Below, piece by piece: positions 14,681 to 22,934 of a stretch of 34,375 nucleotides of DNA. The position numbers were made by a program, and so were the translations under genes. Source of the DNA: Solirubrobacterales bacterium (lineage in GTDB: Bacteria > Actinomycetota > Thermoleophilia > Solirubrobacterales > 70-9); the NCBI GenBank assembly GCA_030835185.1, contig JAUQWL010000006.1:1-34375 (forward strand), written 5' to 3'. How positions within the stretch are numbered: position 1 is the first letter of the stretch; every line of letters starts with the position of its first letter. The notes beneath the pieces were generated by a model that ran no database searches, was not told the origin of the DNA, and saw only the letters and a list, made by a program, of their open reading frames with translations.

Positions 14681-16129
14681 TCAGAGTCCGAGCGACTGCC
14701 GCAGCAGCCTCGTCACCTCACCGCCGTCAGCCCGGCCGCGGGTCTCTTTCATCACCGCGCCGACCAGGGCTCCGATCGCTTTCTCGTTGCCACCCCTGAC
14801 CTGCTCGGCTACCTTCGCGTTTCCCTCGATCGCCGCATCGACGATCCGCTGCAGCTCGCCGGTATCCGAGATCTGCTCGAGGCCCTGCTCACGGACGATC
14901 GCTTCGGGGTCGCTCCCGTCGGCGACCATCCTCTCGAGGACCGACTTGGCCGATCCATGCGAAACCCGGTTGGCCGAGACCATCGAGACCAGGTTGCCGA
15001 GACTCTTCGGGCTCACCCGGCTGTCGGCGGGATCCTGCTCACCCTGGCGTCGGAGCTCCCCCGCGAACTCTCCCGTGACCCAGTTGGCAGCCACCCGCGG
15101 TTCGATCGATTCGTCGGAGCCCAGCACATCTTCGAAGAAGGCAGCCCATTCGGTTTCGACCGAGAGCAGCCGCGCAGCCCCTTCCTGAATGCCGAGCTCG
15201 CTGTGGTAGCGCTCTGCCCGCGCGGCCGGTAACTCCGGCAGCGAGGCGGCAGCCGCGTCGAGCATGGCGGTGTCGGGGGCCAGCGGCACCAGATCCGGTT
15301 CGGGCATGTAGCGATAATCGTGCGACTCTTCCTTGGAGCGGAGTGAGTGGAGCTCTCCACTCGACGGATCAAAGTGGAGGGTCTCCTGAACCACCCTTTC
15401 GCCGGACGCGACCAGTTGCTTCTGGCGCTCGATCTCCGCCTCGACTCCACGCTCCAGGTAGCGGAACGAGTTCATGTTCTTCATCTCGGTCTTGGTACCG
15501 AGCCCGGATGAGCCGACCGGGCGGATCGAAACGTTCGCGTCGCAACGCAGGCTGCCCTCCTCCATGTTCACGTTCGATACCCCGAGTTGCTTGACCGTCG
15601 CCCGCAGGAGCTGACCCCACTCACGGACCTGGGCACCACTGGTCAGGTCCGGCTCGGTAACGATTTCGACCAGCGGCGTACCGGCCCGGTTGAAGTCCAC
15701 CAGTGAAGTGTCGGAACCCTGGATCCGCCCACTCGTCCCGACGTGGATCATCTTTGCCGCATCTTCCTCGAGGTGGGCCCTGTGGATCCTGACTTCACCG
15801 AGGTGACCGTTCGACGCGAGCGGAATGTCGAACTGGCTGATCTGATAGGCCTTCGGATTGTCCGGATAGAAGTAGTTCTTCCGGTGGAAGATCGAGCGCG
15901 GCGCGACGTCGCATTCGAGTGCGGCGGCGATCTGGAGGCCGTACTCGATCGCCCGGCGGTTCGGCACCGGCAGGACGCCCGGGTGTCCGAGGCAGATCGG
16001 ACAGGTGTGGACATTCGGCTCGTCGCCGAAGGAGAGCCGGCAGCCACAGAACATCTTGGTCTCGGTCGAGAGCTGAACGTGAATCTCAAGCCCGATGACC
16101 GCTTCAAATTCATCGGTAGCGCCGCTCAA
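14681..16129 (-). CDS. gatB: Asp-tRNA(Asn)/Glu-tRNA(Gln) amidotransferase subunit B
   Basis: Kinase/tRNA-binding subunit (482 aa) of GatCAB, which phosphorylates and then amidates misacylated Glu-tRNA(Gln) or Asp-tRNA(Asn). The opening EFEAVIGLEIHVQLSTETKMFCGC, with the CPICLGHPGVLPVPN block, gives the CxC...CxxC zinc site. KNYFYPDNPKAYQISQFDIPL, EEDAAKMIH, DFNRAGTPLVEIVTEPD and SLRCDANVSIRP are catalytic-domain signatures. The C-terminal YqeY-like helical tail ends with GRADGGEVTRLLRQSL. The start is TTG, overlapping the gatA stop as TTGA. It is last in the gatC-gatA-gatB run and converges on the protease gene with a 61-base gap. Confidence 0.97.
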   Translation of the reverse strand: MSGATDEFEAVIGLEIHVQLSTETKMFCGCRLSFGDEPNVHTCPICLGHPGVLPVPNRRAIEYGLQIAAALECDVAPRSIFHRKNYFYPDNPKAYQISQFDIPLASNGHLGEVRIHRAHLEEDAAKMIHVGTSGRIQGSDTSLVDFNRAGTPLVEIVTEPDLTSGAQVREWGQLLRATVKQLGVSNVNMEEGSLRCDANVSIRPVGSSGLGTKTEMKNMNSFRYLERGVEAEIERQKQLVASGERVVQETLHFDPSSGELHSLRSKEESHDYRYMPEPDLVPLAPDTAMLDAAAASLPELPAARAERYHSELGIQEGAARLLSVETEWAAFFEDVLGSDESIEPRVAANWVTGEFAGELRRQGEQDPADSRVSPKSLGNLVSMVSANRVSHGSAKSVLERMVADGSDPEAIVREQGLEQISDTGELQRIVDAAIEGNAKVAEQVRGGNEKAIGALVGAVMKETRGRADGGEVTRLLRQSLGL

Positions 16130-17580
16130 ATCCCGGACCTCACCTTCGAGCCGTCAAAGCCGATCGCGCCTTCGAGCGCAAAGGAGGCCTCGAGGAGCTT
16201 CTGCTCGTGGAACGCAGGGGCGGCGATCTGGAAGCCGACCGGGAGCCCGGGGCCGCCGCCTTCGGGCTCGGCGAGACCGGCGGGGATGGAGATCGCGGGG
16301 ACGCCGGCGAGAGACATCGGCACCGTGAACAGGTCGTTGAGGTACATCGCCCACGGATCCCCGGTCTTCTCCCCCAGTTCGAAGGCGACGGACGGTGAGG
16401 TCGGTGTGACCACAAAATCGACGGCTTCGAACGCAGCGTCGAAATCGCGCACGATCATCGTCCGGACCCGCTGGGCGCGTCCGTAGTAGGCCTCGTAGTA
16501 ACCCGACGAAAGGGCGTAGGTGCCGAGCATGATCCGGCGCTTGACTTCGGGCCCGAAACCCTGCTCACGGGTCTCTTCGTACATGTCGACCAGATTGGAC
16601 CCCGGACTGCGGTTGCCGTACCTGACGCCGTCGTAGCGCGACAGGTTGGTCGATGCTTCGGCCGGAGCCAGCACGTAATAGGCGGAGATCCCGTGGCGGG
16701 CGTGTGGAAGCCGGACATCCTCGATCCGACCGCCGAGGTCACGGATCTTGCCGAGCGTCGCTTCGAATGCCGCCTTGACACCCGGGTCGACGCCTTCGGC
16801 GATCAGGTCGCCGGGAACTCCGAAGACGAGTCCGGAGAGGTCCTCGGACTGTGGTCGGGTGACGCCGCCTTCGATGCCGACCGAAGTCGAGTCCATTTCA
16901 TCCCGTCCTTCGAGCAGACCGAGCATCAGGGCGGCGTCGGTCACGTCGACCGTCAGCGGACCGCACTGGTCGAGCGAAGAAGCGAAGGCGATCATGCCGT
17001 ACCTGGAGATCGAACCGTAGGTCGGCTTCAGACCGACGATCCCGCAAAGCGCTGCCGGCTGGCGGATTGAACCGCCGGTATCGGTTCCCAGAGCCCAGGG
17101 AGCAAGGCCTCCGGCGACGGCGGCCGCCGAACCTCCCGATGACCCTCCCGGCACCCGGCCGGTGTCCCAGGGGTTGAGTGCGGGCCTGAAGGCGGAGTTC
17201 TCGTTCGAAGAACCCATGGCGAACTCGTCCATGTTCGTCTTGCCAAGCATCGGCAGACCCGCAGACCGGACCCGGGTGACCGCGGTCGCATCGTATGGCG
17301 GCCGGTAGCCCTCGAGCAGCTTCGAGGCGGCGGTCGTCGGCACGCCGGCGGTGCAGAAGATGTCTTTGATCGCGATCGGCACGCCGCTCGGCGGTCCACC
17401 CACCTTGGCGGTGCCGGCATCGGCCTGGTCGCGAGATGCCCGCCAGAGGTAGGCGCCCAGTTCGTCGCCGGCAGCCCGGTCAATCCAGGTGCCAAGACAT
17501 TCGTCGGCCGAAAGCTCGCCGGAGGCGATCAGGTCGGCGGTCTCAGCCGCGGTCGCGGCCGTCAGGTCCCCGGAGTACAA
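16126..17580 (-). CDS. gatA: Asp-tRNA(Asn)/Glu-tRNA(Gln) amidotransferase subunit A
   Basis: Glutamine amidohydrolase subunit of GatCAB, which releases ammonia for transfer to aminoacyl-tRNA. The amidase-signature Ser-cisSer-Lys triad is visible: Lys in GVPIAIKDIFCT, the cis-Ser in GTDTGGSIRQPAALCG, and the nucleophile side in PGGSSGGSAAAVAGGLAPWALG. The ORF track runs to 17697, but that extension (MFFATTCRDR...) is an out-of-frame shadow of gatC. The family N-terminus begins at YSGDLTAATAAETADLIASGEL, so the start is TTG 17580, one base after the gatC stop (484 aa, normal length). No strong Shine-Dalgarno sequence is seen, so translation is probably coupled to gatC. Confidence 0.95.
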   Translation of the reverse strand: MYSGDLTAATAAETADLIASGELSADECLGTWIDRAAGDELGAYLWRASRDQADAGTAKVGGPPSGVPIAIKDIFCTAGVPTTAASKLLEGYRPPYDATAVTRVRSAGLPMLGKTNMDEFAMGSSNENSAFRPALNPWDTGRVPGGSSGGSAAAVAGGLAPWALGTDTGGSIRQPAALCGIVGLKPTYGSISRYGMIAFASSLDQCGPLTVDVTDAALMLGLLEGRDEMDSTSVGIEGGVTRPQSEDLSGLVFGVPGDLIAEGVDPGVKAAFEATLGKIRDLGGRIEDVRLPHARHGISAYYVLAPAEASTNLSRYDGVRYGNRSPGSNLVDMYEETREQGFGPEVKRRIMLGTYALSSGYYEAYYGRAQRVRTMIVRDFDAAFEAVDFVVTPTSPSVAFELGEKTGDPWAMYLNDLFTVPMSLAGVPAISIPAGLAEPEGGGPGLPVGFQIAAPAFHEQKLLEASFALEGAIGFDGSKVRSGI

Positions 17581-17581
17581 A

Positions 17582-17872
17582 TCAGATCTCGGCCTGCGGG
17601 GAAGGCACACGGAAAGCCCCGTCGGCGGCGTCGGGAGCCTGTGCCAGGCTGACTTCGCGGTCGAGACTCGGTCGCGGCACGTCGTCGCGAAGAACATTTT
17701 CCAGCGGCACGACGTGCGACGTCGGTTCGATCCCTTCGATATCTATCTCGGCGAGGCGATCGACGTGATCGAGGATCGAGGACATGTCCTTCTGCATCGA
17801 CGCCAGCTCTTCTTCGCTGAGTTTCAGCCTCGAAAGGCGGGCGACGTGGAGTACCTGGTCTCTCTCGATCAC
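17582..17872 (-). CDS. gatC: Asp-tRNA(Asn)/Glu-tRNA(Gln) amidotransferase subunit C
   Basis: Small (96 aa) subunit that wraps GatA and GatB together. The N-terminal pattern IERDQVLHVARLSRLKLSEEELASMQKDMSSILDHVDRLAEIDIEGIEPT and the later PLENVLRDDVPRPSLDREVSLAQAPDAADGAFRVP are the standard family blocks. It starts with GTG at 17872. TAGACT lies exactly 7 bases upstream, so the gat operon probably has its own leaderless promoter despite lying only 30 bases from the preceding gene. Confidence 0.95.
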   Translation of the reverse strand: MIERDQVLHVARLSRLKLSEEELASMQKDMSSILDHVDRLAEIDIEGIEPTSHVVPLENVLRDDVPRPSLDREVSLAQAPDAADGAFRVPSPQAEI

Positions 17873-17879
17873 GGCCAGC

Positions 17880-17885
17880 AGTCTA
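17880..17885 (-). promoter_or_regulatory. Leaderless -10 box for gatCAB
   Basis: On the minus strand TAGACT is followed by 7 bases (GCTGGCC) and the gatC GTG. No clear -35 is visible. Confidence 0.5.
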
Positions 17886-17902
17886 GTTGAGACAGCCGGG
17901 AA

Positions 17903-18346
17903 TCAGCATTCGCGGGCCACGCTTCGCCAACCGAAGAAGGTGACGAGCAGGGAGCCGGCCGCGACTACGAAAAAACCGGTGCCGAGCCCGCCGGACGGAG
18001 TCCAGATCAGCCTCAGTATCAGCAGCAGCGTGCCCAGCAGAGCCAAAGTTGAAAGGAACGTCTCCCAGACGATCGGCAGGTCCGGCTTCGCGCCGGTCCC
18101 GACCACGACCGGAAGAGCAACTGCGCCGGCGGCGATTGCCAGAAGGATCAGCTTCAGTACCGAGAGTGACCCGAAACCGCTGACGCCGTTCGACCAGTCC
18201 ATGAAGAGACCGGAGAAAACGGTCAGGCCGCCGACGGCCACGACCCATTCGGCCGCCTTGACTCTCGGCCGCGGAATGGGCCCGGTGAGAGCGGAAATCT
18301 CCGGATCAACCGACGCGACTGCCCTGCCTTTCCTGCCCGTTTCCAT
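17903..18346 (-). CDS. Membrane protein of unknown function (four hydrophobic helices)
   Basis: Not recognised. The ORF track begins at 18403, but ATG 18346 is preceded by TAACCT at 7 bases and gives METGRKGRAV, a sensible basic N-terminus (147 aa). The first 30 residues are hydrophilic (DPEISALTGPIPRPRVKAAEW). Four hydrophobic segments follow: WVVAVGGLTVFSGLFMDW, LSVLKLILLAIAAGAVALPVVV, WETFLSTLALLGTLLLILRLIW and GFFVVAAGSLLVTFFGW. The pattern of a short cytoplasmic tail and four helices resembles uncharacterised small integral membrane proteins of actinobacteria. It lies between a second unknown membrane protein and gatC, on the same strand as both. Confidence 0.65.
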   Translation of the reverse strand: METGRKGRAVASVDPEISALTGPIPRPRVKAAEWVVAVGGLTVFSGLFMDWSNGVSGFGSLSVLKLILLAIAAGAVALPVVVGTGAKPDLPIVWETFLSTLALLGTLLLILRLIWTPSGGLGTGFFVVAAGSLLVTFFGWRSVAREC

Positions 18347-18353
18347 CGGAGGA

Positions 18354-18359
18354 AGGTTA
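18354..18359 (-). promoter_or_regulatory. Leaderless -10 box for the 147-aa membrane protein
   Basis: On the minus strand TAACCT precedes ATG 18346 by exactly 7 bases. Its first three bases are the TAA stop of the upstream gene. It decides the start codon in favour of 18346. Confidence 0.5.
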
Positions 18360-19058
18360 TCCGGCCTTCGAACGAAGGCCGATCCTGCCGGTGGCGATCG
18401 CAAACGACAGGAATCCGCCGCCGCTGATACCCAGGCAACAGAGCAGGGCGAGAAACGGGGCCGCCTCCCGCTCCGCCCCGTCCCAGGGCGGCAGGATCAG
18501 CCGGTAGGCGACCAGCACGAAGGCGCCGGCACCAATTGCAACCAGGACCAGGCCGGGTCGGATTCTGAGGCGCAGGCCGGCGAATCCGGCGACGGCAGAG
18601 CCGACCGCGACCACACTGACGGCCAGCAGAAAGAGGTCTATCCAGGCGAACGAGACCCAGGCGTCGAAACTGCGGCCGAGACCGACGCCGACCGCGCCCT
18701 CGGTGACCGGCGCCGCCGTTTCCAGACCGAACCAGCCCCTGAACAGGAGCAGGAAGAGCAGGAAGCCGGCCAGGGCCGCGAGCAGCAGGCCCGGATCGGG
18801 CCGGAGTCGATCGGGTCGCGCTCTTTCCGAATCGGGCTTTCCTGAACGGCGGTCACCGGCGCCCGGTCCGATCCGCCCTTTCCGGTCGACTCCCTTCCCG
18901 CTCACCGCCGGCGGGCCCGGGCTGGACTTTCGTGGGCGCGGCCGGCCCGGTCGCGATCCGACGGGCCGCGATCCGACGGGTCGCGATCCGACGGGTCGCG
19001 ATCCGACGGGCCGCGATCCACCAAGTCGGGAGCCGCTGGGGCGCCCCCCGTCAGGCAC
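18357..19058 (-). CDS. Membrane protein with Arg/Pro-rich N-terminus and pentapeptide repeat
   Basis: Not recognised. As given (233 aa, GTG start overlapping the folD stop by 8 bases) it has a low-complexity N-terminus with five near-identical GSRPV units, then a basic stretch to about residue 90. At least four hydrophobic segments follow (GLLLAALAGFLLFLLLF, IDLFLLAVSVVAVGSAVAGFAGL, PGLVLVAIGAGAFVLVAY, APFLALLCCLGISGGGFLSFAIATG). The overall plan resembles that of the next gene: a charged tail plus helices. The start is uncertain. GTG 18905 would skip the repeats and give about 182 aa, but the 15-bp repeat unit keeps frame, which favours the repeats being coding. It is probably cotranscribed with folD. 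Confidence 0.6.
   Translation of the reverse strand: MPDGGRPSGSRLGGSRPVGSRPVGSRPVGSRPVGSRPGRPRPRKSSPGPPAVSGKGVDRKGRIGPGAGDRRSGKPDSERARPDRLRPDPGLLLAALAGFLLFLLLFRGWFGLETAAPVTEGAVGVGLGRSFDAWVSFAWIDLFLLAVSVVAVGSAVAGFAGLRLRIRPGLVLVAIGAGAFVLVAYRLILPPWDGAEREAAPFLALLCCLGISGGGFLSFAIATGRIGLRSKAG
18950..19039. repeat. 15-bp tandem repeat, about six units
   Basis: Units of GTCGCGATCCGACGG (or GCCGCG...) start at 18950, 18965, 18980, 18995 and 19010. The fifth diverges in its last bases, and a degenerate sixth covers 19025-19039. On the minus strand each unit encodes Gly-Ser-Arg-Pro-Val. Copies two to four are nearly identical, suggesting recent slippage. Confidence 0.85.
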
Positions 19059-19908
19059 GGTTCCGGGCGGCCTGGAGCGTGTTCGAGATCAACATCGCGA
19101 TCGTCATCGGACCGACCCCTCCCGGGACGGGGGTGATCGCCCCGGCCACCCGGCTCACGGCATCGAAGTCGACATCTCCGACCAGACCGTCGTCGGTCCG
19201 GTTGATACCGACGTCGATCACGACGGCACCCGGCTTTATGTGGGCTGCACCGATCAGCCGCGGCACGCCGACGGCCGCAATCAGCACGTCCGCGCGACGA
19301 CAGACGGCCTTGAGGTCGCGTGTCCTCGAATGACAGACGGTCACGGTCGCGTTGCGGTCGAGCAGCAGGCTGACGAGGGGACGACCGACAAGTTTCGAGC
19401 GGCCGACGATGACCGCCTCCGCCCCTTCGAGTTCCGTTCCCTGGTGGTCGAGAAGCTCGATCACTCCCGCCGGCGTACAGGGGACCATGCCGGGGCTGCC
19501 CCCGGCGAGCAGGCCGGCGCTGACCGGGCTCAGGCCGTCGACATCCTTGGCCGGGTCGATCGCGGCGACGACCGCGTCCGCGTCGATGTGGTCGGGTACG
19601 GGAAGCTGGACGAGGATGCCGTCGACCCCGTCGTCGGCGCCGAGCCGCGCGACCAGCTCGAGCAGATCCGCCTGCGTCGTTTCGTGCGGCAGACCGTGGT
19701 GGACCGACTCCATGCCCGCCTCTTCGCAGGCACGGTGTTTGTTGGCAACGTATACCTCGGAAGCGGGGTCTTCGCCGACGATGACCGTCGCAAGCACCGG
19801 CGGCTTTCCCCCTCCGGCCACGAAGTCGGATACTTCTGCGGCGACCCGGGCCCTCACCCCGGCCGAAACCTTTCTTCCATCGATAACGCCGGCTGACATC
19901 TTCATCAT
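19051..19908 (-). CDS. folD: Bifunctional methylenetetrahydrofolate dehydrogenase/cyclohydrolase
   Basis: Cytosolic NADP-dependent enzyme (285 aa) interconverting 5,10-methylene-, 5,10-methenyl- and 10-formyl-THF. The motifs are all present: the catalytic Tyr and Lys in YVANKHRACEEAG (about residues 53-57), GILVQLPVPDH, DPAKDVDGLSP, the NADP loop VIVGRSKLVGRPLVSLLL, and the closing ITPVPGGVGPMTIAMLISNTL. The sequence starts ATGATGAAGATG directly after GGAGGAA. The first ATG overlaps the pcrA stop (ATGA), and the second ATG is better spaced from the Shine-Dalgarno sequence, so initiation may occur at either. It is one of the few genes here with a strong ribosome site, as expected for an internal operon gene. 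Confidence 0.96.
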   Translation of the reverse strand: MMKMSAGVIDGRKVSAGVRARVAAEVSDFVAGGGKPPVLATVIVGEDPASEVYVANKHRACEEAGMESVHHGLPHETTQADLLELVARLGADDGVDGILVQLPVPDHIDADAVVAAIDPAKDVDGLSPVSAGLLAGGSPGMVPCTPAGVIELLDHQGTELEGAEAVIVGRSKLVGRPLVSLLLDRNATVTVCHSRTRDLKAVCRRADVLIAAVGVPRLIGAAHIKPGAVVIDVGINRTDDGLVGDVDFDAVSRVAGAITPVPGGVGPMTIAMLISNTLQAARNRA

Positions 19909-22139
19909 TTCCTCCGGATAGGGGCGTATTCAGCCATCAGTTTTCTTTCGGTGCCGTCGGCCGAGAAGCGCACCACGATAAGGCCGCGCGGCTCGGATCC
20001 GATCACGACCCCCTCGCCGAAGCTCGCGTGGACCACATCGTCTCCGACGGCGACCGACACCGGCGTCGATGGCTCGATCGGGTCGCTGCGAAAGGCCTTG
20101 CCACCCGAAGACGGACCGGCGCCCGGAGCACGGTAACTGCGAATCGGACCGGCGGGCCCCGTCCCGGCGCCCGGTCCGGGTGCCGAGCCCTGGTGGTGAA
20201 CCAGATGGGCCGGGATCTCATCAAGGAAGCGCGACGGCACGGTCGCCTCGGCCTGACCGCCGAAGATCCGCCTGGTGCGGGCGCTCGTCATGTACAGCCG
20301 CTCGCAGGCTCTGGTTATGCCGACGTAACAGAGCCTTCGTTCCTCTTCTTCCTGCCCTTCGTCCAGTGCCCTGGCGTGAGGAAAGACCCCTTCCTCGCAG
20401 CCGACGATGAAGACCACCCGGAACTCGAGCCCTTTTGCGTTGTGAAGGGTCATCAGGGTAAGCAGGGTCTGCTCGCCGACGAGCTTGTCCTGCTCGCTGT
20501 AGAGCGAGATCTGCTGAAGGAACTCCTCGAGTGCCGGGGTGTCCGTCTCGCCTTCGATCAGCCGGTTGGCGTCGAACTCTGCGGCGACCGAGATCAGCTC
20601 CTGAAGGTTCTCGATCCGGCCTTCGGCTTCGATGGTCCGTTCCGCTTCCAGCGCCTCGAGGTAACCTGAATCCCGAAGCACGGCCTCGAGGATCGTGGCC
20701 ACCGGTTCGTTCTCGGCCTTGAACTGGAGGTCGCTCATCGTCGCCTGGAACGACGTCACCGCCCGGATCGCGGCCGCGCCGAGCCCGGGTACGGTTTCGA
20801 CCGACTGGGCGACATCCCAGATCGTCTCACCCGTCGTATTGACGTGATTCAGCAGCCGCCCCTGGCTGGTGTTCCCGATGCCCCTTCTCGGGGTATTGAC
20901 GATTCTCGAAAAGGCGACCGTGTCGGCCGGGTTGTTCAGGTACTGGAGGTAGGCGACCGCGTCCTTGATCTCGGCCCGGTCATAGAACCGGGTTCCGCCG
21001 ACCACCTGATAGGGCCGGTCGAAGCGGACCAGGGTGTCCTCGAGGACGCGGCTCATCGAGTTGGTCCGATAGAAGACCGCGATCTGGTCGGCGGGGATGC
21101 CTTCCTCATCGCAGAGCCGCTCGACTTCACCGGCCACCCAACGGGCTTCTTCGTGCTCATCACCGAGGCGTACGACCTCGACTTCGTCACCCTGGCCGGA
21201 TTCCGTCCACAACTCCTTCGGGCGGCGGTCCCGGTTGTTCGCGACCACTGCGTTTGCGGCCGAGAGGATGGTCTGGGTCGAGCGGTAGTTCTGCTCGAGT
21301 TTGATCACCTTCGCGTCGGCGAAGTCCTTTTCGAAGTCGAGGATGTTGCGGATGTCGGCATGGCGGAATCCGTAGATCGACTGGTCTTCGTCCCCGACCA
21401 CGGTCAGGTTGCGGTGCTCCGCACAGATCAGCTGGAGCAGGCGGTACTGGGCGTGGTTCGTATCCTGGTACTCGTCGACCAGAACCTGGCTGAAGGTCCG
21501 GCGCCAGCGTTCCCTCGCCTCCTCGAAGAGCTCCATCACGTTGACCATCCGCACCAGAAGGTCGTCGAAGTCCATCGCGTTGTTCTCGAGCATGCGCTTC
21601 TCGTAGAGCTCGTAGACCGCACCCACCTGTTCCTCGAACCAGGATCCCTGTCTTTCGCGGTACGCGATCGAGTCGAGCAGTACGTTCTTGGCCCCTGAAA
21701 CTGCCGAGCGCACGGCTCGAGCCGGAAAGCGCTTGGTGTCGATCTCGAGCTCCTCCATGACCCGTTTGATCATCCGCAGCGAATCGGACTCGTCGTAGAT
21801 GGTGAACGACTTCGAGTAGCCGAGCTTCTCCGCGTCCACTCTCAGCATGCGCGCGCAGGAGGAGTGGAAGGTGGTCACCCACATCGCCCGGGACCGCCGG
21901 CCGACCAGCCGCTCGACCCGCTCGAGCATCTCTTTCGCCGCCCGGTTCGTGAATGTGAGCGCGAGGATCTCCCCCGGCCGGGCCCGTCCGGTTGCAAGGA
22001 GATGGGCGATCCGGTGGGTCAGAACCCGCGTCTTGCCCGAACCGGCGCCGGCGATGACCAGCAGGGGGCCGCTGCCGTACTCGACCGCCTCACGCTGCGG
22101 CGGATTGAGTCCTTCGTTGATCTCGGCGAGCGCCTCCAC
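19905..22139 (-). CDS. pcrA: UvrD/PcrA-type ATP-dependent DNA helicase
   Basis: Superfamily 1A 3'-5' helicase (744 aa) acting in nucleotide excision repair and in clearing replication and transcription blocks. Helicase motifs in order: GLNPPQREAV (Q motif), VIAGAGSGKTRVLTHRIAHLL (Walker A), ALTFTNRAAKEM, LVDEYQDTNHAQY (Walker B), VVGDEDQSIYGFRHADI, LEQNYRST, LMTLHNAKGLEFRVVFIVGCEEGVFPH and LCYVGITRACERLYM. The last 50 residues (VSVAVGDDVVHASFGEGVVIGSEPRGLIVVRFSADGTERKLM) are the PcrA C-terminal Tudor-like domain that contacts RNA polymerase, so PcrA is a better name than Rep. The GTG start is preceded by TATCCT at 6 bases. The stop overlaps the folD start. Confidence 0.96.
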   Translation of the reverse strand: MEALAEINEGLNPPQREAVEYGSGPLLVIAGAGSGKTRVLTHRIAHLLATGRARPGEILALTFTNRAAKEMLERVERLVGRRSRAMWVTTFHSSCARMLRVDAEKLGYSKSFTIYDESDSLRMIKRVMEELEIDTKRFPARAVRSAVSGAKNVLLDSIAYRERQGSWFEEQVGAVYELYEKRMLENNAMDFDDLLVRMVNVMELFEEARERWRRTFSQVLVDEYQDTNHAQYRLLQLICAEHRNLTVVGDEDQSIYGFRHADIRNILDFEKDFADAKVIKLEQNYRSTQTILSAANAVVANNRDRRPKELWTESGQGDEVEVVRLGDEHEEARWVAGEVERLCDEEGIPADQIAVFYRTNSMSRVLEDTLVRFDRPYQVVGGTRFYDRAEIKDAVAYLQYLNNPADTVAFSRIVNTPRRGIGNTSQGRLLNHVNTTGETIWDVAQSVETVPGLGAAAIRAVTSFQATMSDLQFKAENEPVATILEAVLRDSGYLEALEAERTIEAEGRIENLQELISVAAEFDANRLIEGETDTPALEEFLQQISLYSEQDKLVGEQTLLTLMTLHNAKGLEFRVVFIVGCEEGVFPHARALDEGQEEEERRLCYVGITRACERLYMTSARTRRIFGGQAEATVPSRFLDEIPAHLVHHQGSAPGPGAGTGPAGPIRSYRAPGAGPSSGGKAFRSDPIEPSTPVSVAVGDDVVHASFGEGVVIGSEPRGLIVVRFSADGTERKLMAEYAPIRRK

Positions 22140-22145
22140 CCGTCG

Positions 22146-22151
22146 AGGATA
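22146..22151 (-). promoter_or_regulatory. Leaderless -10 box for pcrA
   Basis: On the minus strand the 60-base gap after cysE contains the AT-rich GGCTATATATCCT. TATCCT is followed by 6 bases and the pcrA GTG. This is the most AT-rich spot in the neighbourhood. Confidence 0.5.
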
Positions 22152-22199
22152 TATAGCCGGGCGGCGGGCTCGAGATGCCCTGGCCGGACGGCCGCAGGG

Positions 22200-22934
22200 T
22201 CAGCCCCCTGCCGAGGAGCGGCCCTTTCTGGGCGTCGTGTCCGGATCCCCGTTTTCGGGATCTTCGCGGCCGGAAAGCTCGGCCACCTGCTTCTCCAGTT
22301 CCTTGATTCGCGCGGAGAGGATCTTTACGGCATCCTGGAGCGGGTCGGGGAGGTGGATCCAGTCGGCGTCGGGGCCTTCCACCTTGCGACCTTCCACCTT
22401 GACCGGGTGGCCCGGGTTCCCGACCACAGTCGAGCAGGGAGGAACGTCCTCGACCACGACCGTGTTCGCCCCGACCTTGGCGCCGTGCCCCACCGTGACC
22501 GGGCCGAGGAGCTTGGCCCCGGAACCGATCGTGACGTTGTCCTCGACGGTCGGATGCCGTTTGCCCGCCTGAAAGCCGGTGCCTCCGAGGGTCACCCCCT
22601 GGTAGAGCGTCACGTTCTCGCCGATCTCGGCGGTCTCGCCGATGACCACGCCGGATCCGTGGTCTATGAAGAAACCGGACCCGATCCGTGCCCCGGGGTG
22701 GATCTCGATGCCGGTGATCGAGCGGCTCGCCCAGGAAATCCCCAGAGGCAGGAGCGGCACCTCACGGGCTTTCAGACGGTGGGCGAGCCTGTAGGCAAGA
22801 ACGGCTTGGACTCCGGGCCAGGTTGCAAGGATCTCGACCGTCGAGGCACCGGCGGTTGCCGGGTCTCGTCCGCGGGCTGCGTCGACGTGGTCCATCACCG
22901 CAGCGACTACCCGGCTGATCGAGGAGCCGGCCAT
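22200..22934 (-). CDS. cysE: Serine O-acetyltransferase with C-terminal coiled-coil extension
   Basis: Left-handed beta-helix acetyltransferase (244 aa) making O-acetylserine, the substrate of CysK encoded just upstream. Core signatures: [45 protein letters not shown] (catalytic His in the DHGSG context), [49 protein letters not shown]. After the helix there is a 45-residue extension with a short coiled coil ([24 protein letters not shown]) and a charged tail ending SSAGG. The classical CysE C-terminal isoleucine that docks into CysK is absent. The start shares its A with the cysK stop (TGATG), so the two are coupled. Confidence 0.95.
   Translation of the reverse strand: MAGSSISRVVAAVMDHVDAARGRDPATAGASTVEILATWPGVQAVLAYRLAHRLKAREVPLLPLGISWASRSITGIEIHPGARIGSGFFIDHGSGVVIGETAEIGENVTLYQGVTLGGTGFQAGKRHPTVEDNVTIGSGAKLLGPVTVGHGAKVGANTVVVEDVPPCSTVVGNPGHPVKVEGRKVEGPDADWIHLPDPLQDAVKILSARIKELEKQVAELSGREDPENGDPDTTPRKGRSSAGG

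Noticed and set aside
17581-17697. N-terminal extension of gatA in the ORF track
   Set aside because: Overlaps gatC in another frame and has no similarity to the GatA N-terminus, which begins at TTG 17580.
18950-19039. CRISPR array
   Set aside because: The repeat is a continuous 15-bp tandem with no spacers and is in frame with a coding region.
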